From assembly GCA_022763065.1 (NCBI GenBank), contig JALEGH010000076.1, positions 1 through 43,489 of the forward strand: a DNA stretch of 43,489 nt, read 5' to 3'. Origin of the DNA: Alphaproteobacteria bacterium. Its GTDB lineage: Bacteria; Pseudomonadota; Alphaproteobacteria; Micavibrionales; Micavibrionaceae. Shown piece by piece: positions 17,005 through 27,636 of the stretch (positions are counted from its first letter, which is position 1; each line of letters opens with the position of its first letter). A program made the translations under genes and the position numbers. The notes beneath the pieces are model-generated. The model made no database searches. It saw only the letters and a list, made by a program, of their open reading frames with translations, and was not told where the DNA came from.

Positions 17005-18018
17005 ATGAGAAAACCACCCAGTTTCTTTGATTACATTTATAACACACACAACGGCCAAGATGATGCCGACCCTGCTCTGCTGCAATGGGCCGCAGAAAAT
17101 CAAGACATCATAACAGACTACGAAAAATCTGGAATTTTAGTTTCTCCAGGCGGCATTCAAAATGCACGAAATAGAGAACTAATCAAAAGTACCTTTTTTA
17201 TTGCACAGACCAACATAAATGAAGATGGTTCCTATGGTGATACTTGGCTCACCCCGAACTATGCGGCCATTGCGAAATTGGATCCGAAATTACAGGATTT
17301 GTCGTGGCGATTTAAACGTCTAAAGATCCAATTTGAACAACACCGAACCACACGCATTTTAATGCAATTCAAGAACCAACAAGAACTCCAATCATATATG
17401 AATGATCTAGATACAGTTCTGGCTTATTTCATAGGCCAAGACGGGATAGACAACAAGTTTTTGAGGCAAACTGAAACAGGGCTTATACTTGAGACAAAAG
17501 AGTCTGAAGATGATGATGGAGAGCCACCAACATTATCCCATGCATATAAAAAAGCCATGATCTATCACAGTCTGGCCAGCCATGATGCTGATGAACCCGT
17601 TTCATTTGGCGTAGCAACGCGCAACCTACTTCCCTATCTTTGTCGTTTGATTGAATTACATTATTTTTATGATGAAAAAACTGAAAATACGACAACATTT
17701 GCCTTCCCTATGATTGATGTCGGCAATATGCGATTTCGGCAAAATGGGGATGGAACCTCTAGATATCAGCGCCTCATCAGAAGTAATAAACGTGATTTGG
17801 TAAAAGTAGACGAACTCCTGACAGGTAAAATATTACAAAACGAAATTTGTGAACAATTGACAGGGGCAATGCGCGAAATAGGTGTTTTACCTGAAGGGTT
17901 TCGCTCCAAATTTTTTGGACTCATCCAGAATATAAGGGAAAACATAAAAGATAAGAACGGATTTAATCCAGATGCCCTGACAACCGCACAACAGGCCCTT
18001 ATCCCCAAGATGAAATAG
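17005..18018 (+). CDS. Protein of unknown function, 337 residues
   Basis: I do not recognise this protein. It has no signal peptide, membrane segment, zinc-finger pattern or nucleotide-binding loop that I can see, so it is probably cytoplasmic. It is mixed alpha/beta by composition, with an acidic stretch near 168-175 (ESEDDDGE) and a basic patch near 252-265 (RYQRLIRSNKRD). The final third looks helical (KILQNEICEQLTG, KFFGLIQNIRENIKD). It is visibly more AT-rich than gdhB and ubiA, which could mean later acquisition. An in-frame ATG with TTAGGCG upstream marks the start. Its 3' end overlaps the end of the convergent ubiA gene by 20 bases. It is intact and long, so a real gene is likely. Confidence 0.7.
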   Translation: MRKPPSFFDYIYNTHNGQDDADPALLQWAAENQDIITDYEKSGILVSPGGIQNARNRELIKSTFFIAQTNINEDGSYGDTWLTPNYAAIAKLDPKLQDLSWRFKRLKIQFEQHRTTRILMQFKNQQELQSYMNDLDTVLAYFIGQDGIDNKFLRQTETGLILETKESEDDDGEPPTLSHAYKKAMIYHSLASHDADEPVSFGVATRNLLPYLCRLIELHYFYDEKTENTTTFAFPMIDVGNMRFRQNGDGTSRYQRLIRSNKRDLVKVDELLTGKILQNEICEQLTGAMREIGVLPEGFRSKFFGLIQNIRENIKDKNGFNPDALTTAQQALIPKMK

Positions 18019-18964
18019 ATATAATATCTCTGAATGTGTCTTCAATTCCGTTCACCGAGAAATGACTACACGCCATCACCAATAAAACCCATAGTCCGAA
18101 ATTCCGGTTGGATTTGAATATGTGGAGGCAATTATAGGAGTCATACATATTCCACCTCATAACCTGCCCTGCCAAGTGAAGCGCTGGGAAAATCAGGAGA
18201 ATATACCCAACCACACCTCCACCGGCCAAAAATAGCGCAAGCGCTAAGAAAACAAGAGTAAGCAGATAGAAAATCCCAACCCAGAAATGGCTGTTCTCCC
18301 CAAAAAGACGGGCCGTTGATTTAATGCCTGCCAGCGCGTCATCCTCGCGGTCCTGATGCGCATAAATTGTGTCATAGCCCAGCGTCCAGAAAAAACCTGC
18401 GCCATAAAGCGCGAGCGCTTCGATGTCCATCCGGTGCATCGCCGCGCTCCACCCCATGAGAGCACTAAAATTAAATGTCAGCCCCAAAAACGCCTGCGGC
18501 CACCAGGTAATCCGCTTCATGAAGGGGTACACAGCAACAAAGGCGAGCGATAAGACACCTAACAAAATTGTAACCAATGAGGTTTGCAGCAAAATGATAA
18601 AGCCGCAAAAGAGCAGGAAGAAAAGGAGCGCGCCCGCCTGAAAAGTTGAGACCTGCCCACTGGCCAAAGGGCGAAGCTTAGTGCGCTCCACCTGTTTATC
18701 GAAATCGCGGTCCCATAAATCATTAATAATGCAGCCTGCCCCGCGCATAATAATGGCACCCACCAAAAACAAAATCATAAGCCGCCAATCGGATGCAACC
18801 ATCCCGCCAATGCCATTGGCGCCCAGCATGATCCCCCACCAGCCCGGCAGCAATAAAAGCCACCAGCCAACAGGGCGGTCAAGACGCATTAATATGGCGT
18901 AGGGCTGCCAGCTTTGTGGCAATCTTGAAATCCAACCTTCACTCTTGATATCCGTATGTGTCAT
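17999..18964 (-). CDS. ubiA: 4-hydroxybenzoate polyprenyltransferase (ubiquinone synthesis)
   Basis: UbiA attaches the polyprenyl tail to 4-hydroxybenzoate at the inner membrane, the first membrane step of ubiquinone synthesis, feeding the respiratory chain encoded next door. The 321-residue form has about nine membrane helices and both aspartate-rich motifs: N81-D89 (NDLWDRDFD) for Mg-diphosphate, and the second motif YDTIYAHQDREDD. I chose the start at 18964, giving MTHTDIKSEGWISRLP, which matches the family's usual N-terminus. An ATG at 19003 would add 13 residues and make the gene overlap the 5' end of rsmE. Neither start has a strong Shine-Dalgarno. The gene is convergent with the orphan gene and divergent from rsmE. 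Confidence 0.93.
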   Translation of the reverse strand: MTHTDIKSEGWISRLPQSWQPYAILMRLDRPVGWWLLLLPGWWGIMLGANGIGGMVASDWRLMILFLVGAIIMRGAGCIINDLWDRDFDKQVERTKLRPLASGQVSTFQAGALLFFLLFCGFIILLQTSLVTILLGVLSLAFVAVYPFMKRITWWPQAFLGLTFNFSALMGWSAAMHRMDIEALALYGAGFFWTLGYDTIYAHQDREDDALAGIKSTARLFGENSHFWVGIFYLLTLVFLALALFLAGGGVVGYILLIFPALHLAGQVMRWNMYDSYNCLHIFKSNRNFGLWVLLVMACSHFSVNGIEDTFRDIISISSWG

Positions 18965-18979
18965 GTGTTTGATAGATGC

Positions 18980-19693
18980 ATGATCAATAATCTTAAAATT
19001 CATAAACGCCCGCGCCTTTATACGGCGCAGGAACTCTCACATCAGGCTCTCATAGACCTCACGCCGGAGCAAGCGCATTATTTACACAATGTGATGCGCC
19101 TGAAAGAGGGGACGCAAGTCCGCCTTTTTGACGGCAAAAACGGGGAGTGGCTGGCAATATTAGAGAAAATAAACAAAAAAACCGTGCAAATTCGCCTTTT
19201 GAAGCAAATTGCAAAACAACCCAAAACCTCGCCTAAAGTCCACCTTATTTTCACCCCCATCAAGAAAAGCCGGATGGATTTTCTGATTGAAAAATCTGTG
19301 GAGCTTGGCGTGAGCGATTTTCACCCCATCCTAACCCAAAATAGCGAGGTGCGCAAAATCAACGAAACCCGTATTCACCAACAGATCATAGAAGCGGTAG
19401 AGCAATGCGAACGTTTGATCCTTCCCATATTGCATCCTTTGCAAAAGCTGGAATTGATGCTGGGCACATGGCCTAAAGACATCTGCGTTTTATCCTGCTT
19501 GGAACGCCATGATGCCCCCCCAATCCAATCAATAGCCGTACCAAGCGATGTTGCTATTCTCATCGGTCCGGAGGGGGGCTTTACCCGGCAAGAGCAAGAA
19601 TGGTTACGCCAAAAGACAACGCCGGTATCTTTGGGCCCCCATATCCTGCGCTCAGAAACCGCCGCTTTAAAAGCAATCAGCCTTGTCATTTGA
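18980..19693 (+). CDS. rsmE: 16S rRNA (uracil-1498-N3)-methyltransferase
   Basis: RsmE methylates N3 of U1498 in 16S rRNA using S-adenosylmethionine. The 237-residue protein has the N-terminal PUA-like domain (HYLHNVMRLKEGTQVRLFDG) and the C-terminal SPOUT trefoil knot with LIGPEGGFTRQEQEW and LGPHILRSETAALKAI, both family signatures. I prefer the ATG at 18980 (MINNLKIHKRPRLY); an ATG at 18956 would add eight residues. Only about 15 bases separate this start from the chosen ubiA start, so the two genes must share or interleave their promoters. Nothing resembling a terminator follows; coxB starts about 108 bases downstream. Confidence 0.92.
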   Translation: MINNLKIHKRPRLYTAQELSHQALIDLTPEQAHYLHNVMRLKEGTQVRLFDGKNGEWLAILEKINKKTVQIRLLKQIAKQPKTSPKVHLIFTPIKKSRMDFLIEKSVELGVSDFHPILTQNSEVRKINETRIHQQIIEAVEQCERLILPILHPLQKLELMLGTWPKDICVLSCLERHDAPPIQSIAVPSDVAILIGPEGGFTRQEQEWLRQKTTPVSLGPHILRSETAALKAISLVI

Positions 19694-19801
19694 CCCCATC
19701 AGAAATTTTTACTTCCCTTGTCAAAGAATTAACTTTAGAAACAATTTGTTTTTATTTATATTTGTAAGCGTTAAAAAAACTAAAGACGCATTTTAAACAT
19801 C

Positions 19802-22317
<2,516 letters not shown>

Positions 22318-22334
22318 TTATTTACATAAAAAAT

Positions 22335-22372
22335 AAAAGCCCCGCTCAATAATGAGTTAGCGAGGCTTTTTT
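22335..22372 (+). terminator. Rho-independent terminator after coxA
   Basis: AAAAGCCCCGCT (from 22335) pairs with AGCGAGGCTTTT (to 22370), giving a 12-bp stem with one C/A mismatch around a loop of about 12 bases, and the T-run continues to 22372. It begins 18 bases after the coxA stop and separates coxBA from ilvA and the assembly genes. Confidence 0.85.
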
Positions 22373-22425
22373 CTTATCTTAATTCCAACTTGCGATAAGA
22401 ATCAAAACCTGCTTTTGTGTTTTTG

Positions 22426-23982
22426 ATGAGCGATACAACACATCTTGAGCAATTTTATAATCTCGTACCTGAGGCCATAAAACAGGTTTATCAGGCAGGC
22501 GAGCCTACGCCACTCGAGCCGCTTGATGGAAAGCCCCGCGATTATGAAGTTTTCTTGAAACGTGAAGATTTAGGACCAATCAAAGCCTATAAATGGCGCG
22601 GCGGCTTTAACGCCGTGCTGAATTACCACCGTGAAACCGGCTGTGAAACCGTTGTCGCCGCCAGCGCCGGTAATCACGCCCAAGGGGTTGCTTTGGCCGC
22701 GCAGATGCTTGGGATTCAAGCCAAAATTTTTATGCCACTTTCCGCCCCTCTCATGAAGCAAGAGGCCGTAAAACATCATGGCGGCGAGCATGTGGAATTA
22801 ATCCTGAGCGGTGATGATTATAATGAGGCCGGCACAGCCGCCAAAAGCTACGTTCAAGAAACCGGCCATACCTATATCCACCCATTTGATGATTTATACA
22901 CTATGGCCGGACAGACCACGATTGCCGAAGAAATTATCCACTCAAACCAAGGGCCGTTTGACTACGCTTTTTTGCAAATTGGCGGGGGCGGCATGGCTGG
23001 AGCCGTTGCCGCTTGGCTCAAAAAACATTGGCCAACGATCAAAATTATCGGCGTGGAAGGCATTGATCAAGCCTCTATGAAGGCTTCTATAGAATCCGGA
23101 GCACCGATCACGCTTGATAGCGTCGATGCGTTTTGCGATGGCACCGCCGTCACCCGTCCCGGTGATGTGACCTTTGATATTTGCGCACAAGTCATTGACG
23201 GGTTCATCACGGTCAGCAACGAGGAAGTCTCCGCCGCTATCCAACAGCTTTGGGAGGCTAAACGTGTCATTCCCGAACCATCAGGGGCGATGGGCTTGGC
23301 CGGCCTGAACCAATATGGCGAAACGCATGGCAAAGAGCTTCAAGGTAAGAAAATCCTTTGCGTTATTTGCGGGGCCAATATGGATTTTAACAAGCTCTCG
23401 CTTATCGCCGCCAAATCGGCTATTGGCGCGCATAAGCGTCGCTATTACCGCGTAGAGCTGCCTGAGAAAAACGGCGCTTTGCTTGAAATACTGGAAAGTC
23501 ACTTTAAAGATCTGAATGTCTCCGAGTTCATGTACGGCAAAACGCATGAAACTCAAGCTTGGCAAACCATTGCTATTGATGCGTCTGCAGAAGAGTTTGA
23601 CGCACTTGAGGCCAACTTAAATAAGGCCAAAATCCAATTTTCTGATATTTCTTTGGACGCAGATATTCGCTACCGGGTTATTAATTACAATCCTGCCTTG
23701 TTTCATAACCCGTTATTTATGACCGTACGCTTTCCGGAGCGAAAAGGGGCCTTGCGCGATTTCTTGCGCGATATCTCAAAGCTCGCCAATATTTGTTATT
23801 TCAACTATGCCTATTCCGGTGAATCCATTGGACGCGCCCTCATGGGATTTGAATTTGAACACCTCAAAGACCAAGAAGCGTTTAAAAAGCTAACCCGACA
23901 TTCTGTTGTCACCTGTTTGCCTATTGAGCCTGAAACGGTAGAGCGCATTTTGGAACATGGAAAAGCCTCCAAGTCTTCGTGA
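22426..23982 (+). CDS. ilvA: Threonine ammonia-lyase, biosynthetic (long, two ACT-like regions)
   Basis: IlvA deaminates threonine to 2-oxobutanoate, the first committed step to isoleucine, and is normally feedback-inhibited by isoleucine. The 518-residue form has a PLP fold-type II domain (about 1-320) with Schiff-base lysine K56 in IKAYKWRGGFN and the PLP phosphate loop GGGGMAG near residue 190. Two C-terminal ACT-like regulatory repeats follow (about 335-420 and 430-510, FPERKGALRDFL). This is the allosteric biosynthetic form and not the short catabolic one. The ATG at 22426 is favoured; a GTG at 22417 adds three residues. It sits between coxA and ctaB, where the alphaproteobacterial cox cluster normally has no amino-acid gene. 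Its stop overlaps a GTG at 23979 in the ctaB frame. Confidence 0.94.
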   Translation: MSDTTHLEQFYNLVPEAIKQVYQAGEPTPLEPLDGKPRDYEVFLKREDLGPIKAYKWRGGFNAVLNYHRETGCETVVAASAGNHAQGVALAAQMLGIQAKIFMPLSAPLMKQEAVKHHGGEHVELILSGDDYNEAGTAAKSYVQETGHTYIHPFDDLYTMAGQTTIAEEIIHSNQGPFDYAFLQIGGGGMAGAVAAWLKKHWPTIKIIGVEGIDQASMKASIESGAPITLDSVDAFCDGTAVTRPGDVTFDICAQVIDGFITVSNEEVSAAIQQLWEAKRVIPEPSGAMGLAGLNQYGETHGKELQGKKILCVICGANMDFNKLSLIAAKSAIGAHKRRYYRVELPEKNGALLEILESHFKDLNVSEFMYGKTHETQAWQTIAIDASAEEFDALEANLNKAKIQFSDISLDADIRYRVINYNPALFHNPLFMTVRFPERKGALRDFLRDISKLANICYFNYAYSGESIGRALMGFEFEHLKDQEAFKKLTRHSVVTCLPIEPETVERILEHGKASKSS

Positions 23983-24014
23983 CAGCTTCACTTCAATATG
24001 CTAAAGAGCCTGTT

Positions 24015-24899
24015 ATGATTAGTGATACTGTACTGCAACCGGAATCCAGTATTTCGGACTATGTTTCTCTCTTGAAGCCCAAAGTCATGAGCCTTGTGGT
24101 CTTTACCGGCTTTGCTGGACTTTGGGTGGCACCAGGGGTCATGGATTTGCATCCCGTCCTCATTTTAACCGCCATGTTGTGCTTAGCCGTAAATGCCGGG
24201 GCTGCCGGAGCCATCAATATGTGGTTTGACCGCGATATTGACGCACTTATGAACCGTACAAAGGCAAGAGCTCTGCCTACGGGCCGCGTGGATCCCGATG
24301 AAGCTTTGAGCTACGGCCTTGTGCTCTCGATTTTGTCCGTCTTGACAATGGGACTGGCTTTAAACTGGCTGGCAGCCAGCCTTTTGGCGTTTGCCAATTT
24401 TTTCTATGTGGTGATTTATACGCTCTGGCTTAAACGCTCCACACCACAAAATATTGTCATTGGCGGCGCGGCAGGCGCTTTCCCGCCCATGATCGGTTGG
24501 GCCGCAGTGACGGGTGACGTGACATTGGCCCCACTCGCGCTTTTTGCGATTATCTTTTTTTGGACACCGCCGCATTTCTGGGCGCTCGCGCTTTTTGCAA
24601 ACGCGGATTACAAGCGCGCCAATATTCCAATGCTTCCCGTCACACACGGGCAGCGCCACACCAAAATTCAGATGCTGATTTATACGCTTGTCTTGCTTCC
24701 CATCACGCTCAGCCCGTATTTTTTAGGCGTAGCAGGAGTAGCATATCTTGTGAGCGCGGGCGCGCTTGGCCTGTTTTTTACCTATACCGCCGTTCGGGTT
24801 TTAAGAGACAACACCCACAAATCCGCCAAGCTCATGTTTGGTTATTCGGTTTTTTATCTTTTTGCCCTGTTTTTGGCCCTCATGATCGATAAGGTGTAA
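24015..24899 (+). CDS. ctaB: Protoheme IX farnesyltransferase (heme O synthase)
   Basis: CtaB/CyoE adds a farnesyl group to heme B to give heme O, the precursor of heme A for the oxidase encoded on both sides. The 294-residue protein is a UbiA-superfamily enzyme with about nine membrane helices. It has the first aspartate-rich motif NMWFDRDIDALMNRT and the loop KRSTPQNIVIGGAAGA, diagnostic for heme O synthases. I chose the ATG at 24015, which has AAAGAG about 9 bases upstream. A GTG at 23979, overlapping the ilvA stop, would add 12 residues and couple translation directly to ilvA. The next gene, coxF-like, begins 4 bases after the stop. Confidence 0.95.
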   Translation: MISDTVLQPESSISDYVSLLKPKVMSLVVFTGFAGLWVAPGVMDLHPVLILTAMLCLAVNAGAAGAINMWFDRDIDALMNRTKARALPTGRVDPDEALSYGLVLSILSVLTMGLALNWLAASLLAFANFFYVVIYTLWLKRSTPQNIVIGGAAGAFPPMIGWAAVTGDVTLAPLALFAIIFFWTPPHFWALALFANADYKRANIPMLPVTHGQRHTKIQMLIYTLVLLPITLSPYFLGVAGVAYLVSAGALGLFFTYTAVRVLRDNTHKSAKLMFGYSVFYLFALFLALMIDKV

Positions 24900-24903
24900 C
24901 GCA

Positions 24904-25026
24904 ATGCCGCATAGTCCCGTTCATAAATCCAAAGCCAAGAAAAACTGGGCCTTGCTCGGTCTAATCGTCGCGTGGGTCGCGTTGATCTTTATCGTTACCC
25001 TTCTTAAAGTTAATCATGGCGGATAA
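24904..25026 (+). CDS. CoxF-like small membrane protein of the oxidase cluster (40 residues)
   Basis: A 40-codon reading frame begins 4 bases after ctaB, with AAGGTG just upstream inside the ctaB end, and overlaps the start of ctaG by 11 bases. The product has a short, basic N-terminal tail (HSPVHKSKAKKN) and a single membrane helix (about 15-34, WALLGLIVAWVALIFIVTLL). A small gene of this kind, often called coxF, lies between ctaB and ctaG in many alphaproteobacteria. Position, coupling and topology all match, though the sequence is too short for a firm family call. It probably acts in, or stabilises, oxidase assembly (inference). An automatic length cut-off would miss it. Confidence 0.72.
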   Translation: MPHSPVHKSKAKKNWALLGLIVAWVALIFIVTLLKVNHGG

Positions 25027-25588
25027 AAATACCAAAGCGCTGATCCTTATCTTTGGCGTTGTTGCTATCATGGTGGGGTTATCATTCGCCTCTGTACCGC
25101 TTTATGACCTTTTTTGCCGGACAACAGGGTTCGGCGGCACGACCCAGATTTCAAAAACGCCGCCTAAAGCGGAAGAAATTTTAGAACGCAAAATAACCGT
25201 TCATTTCAACAGTGATACATCGCGCGATCTTCCCTGGTTTTTTCAACCCGAAATCCGTAAAATCAGTGTCAATGTAGGTCAGCAGGGCCTGATTAACTTT
25301 AAAGCCCAAAATAGGGGAAAAACCCCCACCATAGGTACCGCCGTTTATAATGTCACCCCGCCCAAGGCCGGTAAATATTTCCAAAAAACCCAGTGTTTTT
25401 GCTTTGATGAACAAAAATTAATGCCGGAAGAGGAAATGAACATGCCTGTCATGTTCTATATTGACCCGTCAATTGCCAAAGATCGCCATATGGATGACGT
25501 CAAAACCATCACTTTGTCCTATAGTTTTTTCCCTACACAATCAAAGGAGCTTGAAGATGCGCTCGAAGCGTTTTACAATGCGCCCTAA
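25016..25588 (+). CDS. ctaG: Cytochrome c oxidase copper-assembly protein CtaG/Cox11
   Basis: Cox11/CtaG delivers copper to the CuB site of subunit I. The 190-residue protein has one N-terminal membrane anchor (about 8-27) and a periplasmic immunoglobulin-like copper domain. The conserved features are YDLFCRTTGFGG with C34 just after the anchor, and the copper motif CFCF with C127 and C129 followed by DEQKLMPEEEMNMPVMFYIDP. It overlaps the coxF-like gene by 11 bases, so translation is likely coupled. coxC begins 44 bases downstream. Confidence 0.96.
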   Translation: MADKNTKALILIFGVVAIMVGLSFASVPLYDLFCRTTGFGGTTQISKTPPKAEEILERKITVHFNSDTSRDLPWFFQPEIRKISVNVGQQGLINFKAQNRGKTPTIGTAVYNVTPPKAGKYFQKTQCFCFDEQKLMPEEEMNMPVMFYIDPSIAKDRHMDDVKTITLSYSFFPTQSKELEDALEAFYNAP

Positions 25589-25632
25589 GATGAACTTGAA
25601 ATGAAATTAACCCGCTACTTGGAAAATTGAAC

Positions 25633-26511
25633 ATGGCTGAAACTCCCGAATTCGGAACCACTGGAAAACCCCACCCCTATCACCTTGTACGGCCTAGTAT
25701 CTGGCCTTTGATCGGCGCTTTTTCGGCAATGACTCTGGCCATTGGAGGCGTTTTATTTATGCATGAAGTTAAAGTCGGGGACTTTAATATTGGCTTGAAA
25801 GGGGCTATTTTCGGCCTGCTTGCTGTTTTAGCCTGTATGTTCTTTTGGTGGAAAGACATTATCTTTGAATCAGTCAAAGAGAAAGTTCACAACAATATTA
25901 CCGAAAAGGGACTCAAGCTCGGCATGGCTTTGTTCATCTCCTCTGAGGTCATGTTCTTTTTTGCGTTCTTCTGGGCCTTTTTTGATGCCAGCTTGTTTGC
26001 AGGTCAGGAAAATATGTTTGCCAGAGTCGAACATACGGATGGCCACTGGCCACCACCTCACATTGAGGTTGTCAGCGCCTTTGATCTGCCATTCCTAATG
26101 ACATTAATACTATTATTATCCGGCTGCACAGTCACATGGGCGCATCATGCCATTTTGGAAGGACACCAAAAACAAGCTGTTCAGGGATTGGGCTTAAGTG
26201 TATTGCTTGGCTTTATCTTTTTATGTTTTCAAATATATGAATATTCACACCTTGCTTTCGGCTTTACCGAAGGAATCTATCCTTCGACCTTTTATATGGC
26301 CACTGGCTTCCACGGCTTTCATGTTCTCATCGGAACCATCTTTTTGTTTGTGTGCTGGCTCCGCGCCCTCAAAGGACATTTCACGCCCAAATCCCACTTC
26401 GGATTTGAAGCCGCCGCATGGTACTGGCATTTTGTCGATGTTGTATGGCTCTTCTTGTTCGTGGCCGTTTATTGGTGGGGAGGTCTGGACGGCACAGTTG
26501 CCGGACATTAA
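25633..26511 (+). CDS. coxC: Cytochrome c oxidase subunit III
   Basis: Subunit III is the seven-helix subunit that stabilises the catalytic core and binds lipids. The 292-residue protein starts with the typical HPYHLVRPSIWPLIGAFSA and ends with EAAAWYWHFVDVVWLFLFV, the most conserved part of the family. The E90-type glutamate region FISSEVMFFFAFFWAFFDA is intact. I chose the ATG at 25633, with GGAA about 10 bases upstream, over a TTG two codons earlier. The DUF983 gene follows within a few bases. Confidence 0.96.
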   Translation: MAETPEFGTTGKPHPYHLVRPSIWPLIGAFSAMTLAIGGVLFMHEVKVGDFNIGLKGAIFGLLAVLACMFFWWKDIIFESVKEKVHNNITEKGLKLGMALFISSEVMFFFAFFWAFFDASLFAGQENMFARVEHTDGHWPPPHIEVVSAFDLPFLMTLILLLSGCTVTWAHHAILEGHQKQAVQGLGLSVLLGFIFLCFQIYEYSHLAFGFTEGIYPSTFYMATGFHGFHVLIGTIFLFVCWLRALKGHFTPKSHFGFEAAAWYWHFVDVVWLFLFVAVYWWGGLDGTVAGH

Positions 26512-26513
26512 GC

Positions 26514-26876
26514 TTGAAGGAGTTTTTACAAACTCTACGTCAAGGTGCCTCTTGCCGTTGCCCGAGATGTCAAAAAGGCAAGTTATTTCCGTCCTTTTTT
26601 AATTTATCTCTTAACGAAACATGTAGCGAATGCGGATTGGACCTCGCCAAAAATGATAGCGGCGATGGCCCTGCAGTGTTTTTAATCTTCGTGCTTGGGT
26701 TTCTTTTGGTCCCCCTTGCCCTTTTATTGGACGTCTGGCTTTCACCGCCGCTCTGGTTTCATGCTCTTTTCTGGGGTACTATTGCCATCACTATGACATT
26801 GGGAACATTAAAGCCCCTTAAGTCATACATTATTTTTTTACAATATAAATACCGGCCGAATGATTGGGACAAATAA
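26514..26876 (+). CDS. DUF983 zinc-ribbon membrane protein of the oxidase cluster
   Basis: The 120-residue protein has two CXXC pairs in its first 45 residues (CRCPRC and CSECGL), the DUF983 signature LDLAKNDSGDGPAVF and two membrane helices (about 58-80 and 85-105). DUF983 genes are a standard part of the alphaproteobacterial cox cluster between coxC and surf1; the molecular role is unknown. The start is uncertain. No ATG lies near the conserved region, so I used the TTG at 26514, 3 bases after the coxC stop. An ATG at 26418 inside coxC would add 32 residues that do not resemble the family. A GAAGGAG just inside the frame does not point to a later start. Confidence 0.85.
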   Translation: MKEFLQTLRQGASCRCPRCQKGKLFPSFFNLSLNETCSECGLDLAKNDSGDGPAVFLIFVLGFLLVPLALLLDVWLSPPLWFHALFWGTIAITMTLGTLKPLKSYIIFLQYKYRPNDWDK

Positions 26877-26877
26877 A

Positions 26878-27564
26878 ATGATCAAAAAAATTATCGGATT
26901 TTTCTTATTTGGATTGGGTTTTGCGGCCCTTCTATTGTTAGGAATCTGGCAAGTTGAAAGGCTGGAATCAAAACAAAAAATAATTGAAACTCTGGATGAA
27001 ATCTATGCCTCAGACCCGCAAGAAACACCTATCGGCTTTCTTGAGATTCAAATGTCAGAGGAAGCTGTCCTCTACGGCCATATCACAGGCGCGATGCAAC
27101 TAGATCAACATATTTTTCTGGGCCCCAAAACATATGAGGGCCAAATCGGTTACCATCTTATTTCTCCTGTGGCGCTAAATAGTGGAGGATATGTCCTTGT
27201 CAATTATGGCTGGATTGAAAAAGGGGCAGAACCTCCTCAGCCGCCACCTGTTGCGCAAATAAGGCTCCCCGGTCTTTTACGCGCACCTGATTGGAACAAA
27301 TTCACCCCCGATAACAGCCCTGAAAATAATGTCTGGACCAAGGCCAATATTGAAGAGATGGCGGCATATTTTAAAATAGGACCGGTCGCCCCTATGATGC
27401 TCTATACGCTCGCGCCCATCTCACCCGATATAAAACCATTTACACAAAAATGGTACCCGCGTAATAAGCACAAACAATACGCCATCTTCTGGTTTACGAT
27501 GGCCCTCGTCTATATAGGGGTTTTTGTAATGTTTGGGAGAAGAAAAAACGCGCAGACAACATAG
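26878..27564 (+). CDS. SURF1-family cytochrome oxidase assembly protein
   Basis: SURF1/Shy1 proteins help insert heme A into subunit I. The 228-residue protein has two membrane helices at its ends (about 4-22 and 200-217) around a periplasmic loop, the family layout. Conserved pieces are LGIWQVERLESK near the first helix, GYVLVNYGWIEKG in the middle and NKHKQYAIFWFTMALVY at the last helix. The ATG at 26878 has GGGA upstream and lies 1 base after the DUF983 stop; an ATG at 26860 adds six residues and overlaps. It is the last gene of the cox unit and is convergent with the M23 peptidase gene. Confidence 0.9.
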   Translation: MIKKIIGFFLFGLGFAALLLLGIWQVERLESKQKIIETLDEIYASDPQETPIGFLEIQMSEEAVLYGHITGAMQLDQHIFLGPKTYEGQIGYHLISPVALNSGGYVLVNYGWIEKGAEPPQPPPVAQIRLPGLLRAPDWNKFTPDNSPENNVWTKANIEEMAAYFKIGPVAPMMLYTLAPISPDIKPFTQKWYPRNKHKQYAIFWFTMALVYIGVFVMFGRRKNAQTT

Positions 27565-27580
27565 AGTTATTCCAATTAAA

Positions 27581-27600
27581 CGCCGGGGATGCTTCCGGCG
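27581..27600. terminator. Weak hairpin between convergent surf1 and the M23 peptidase gene
   Basis: CGCCGG and CCGGCG pair around an 8-base loop; on the minus strand TTTAATT follows. A competing stem GGCGC/GCGCC overlaps it at 27597-27610. It could act as a weak terminator for the leftward M23 gene. No T-run follows on the plus strand. Confidence 0.4.
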
Positions 27601-27636
27601 CACTTGCGCCGCGCTTGTCGTCGCTCGCGTGTCTTT

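Noticed and set aside
19718..19801. TTGTCA as -35 of a coxB promoter
   Set aside because: No acceptable -10 lies 15-19 bp downstream; the region is simply AT-rich.
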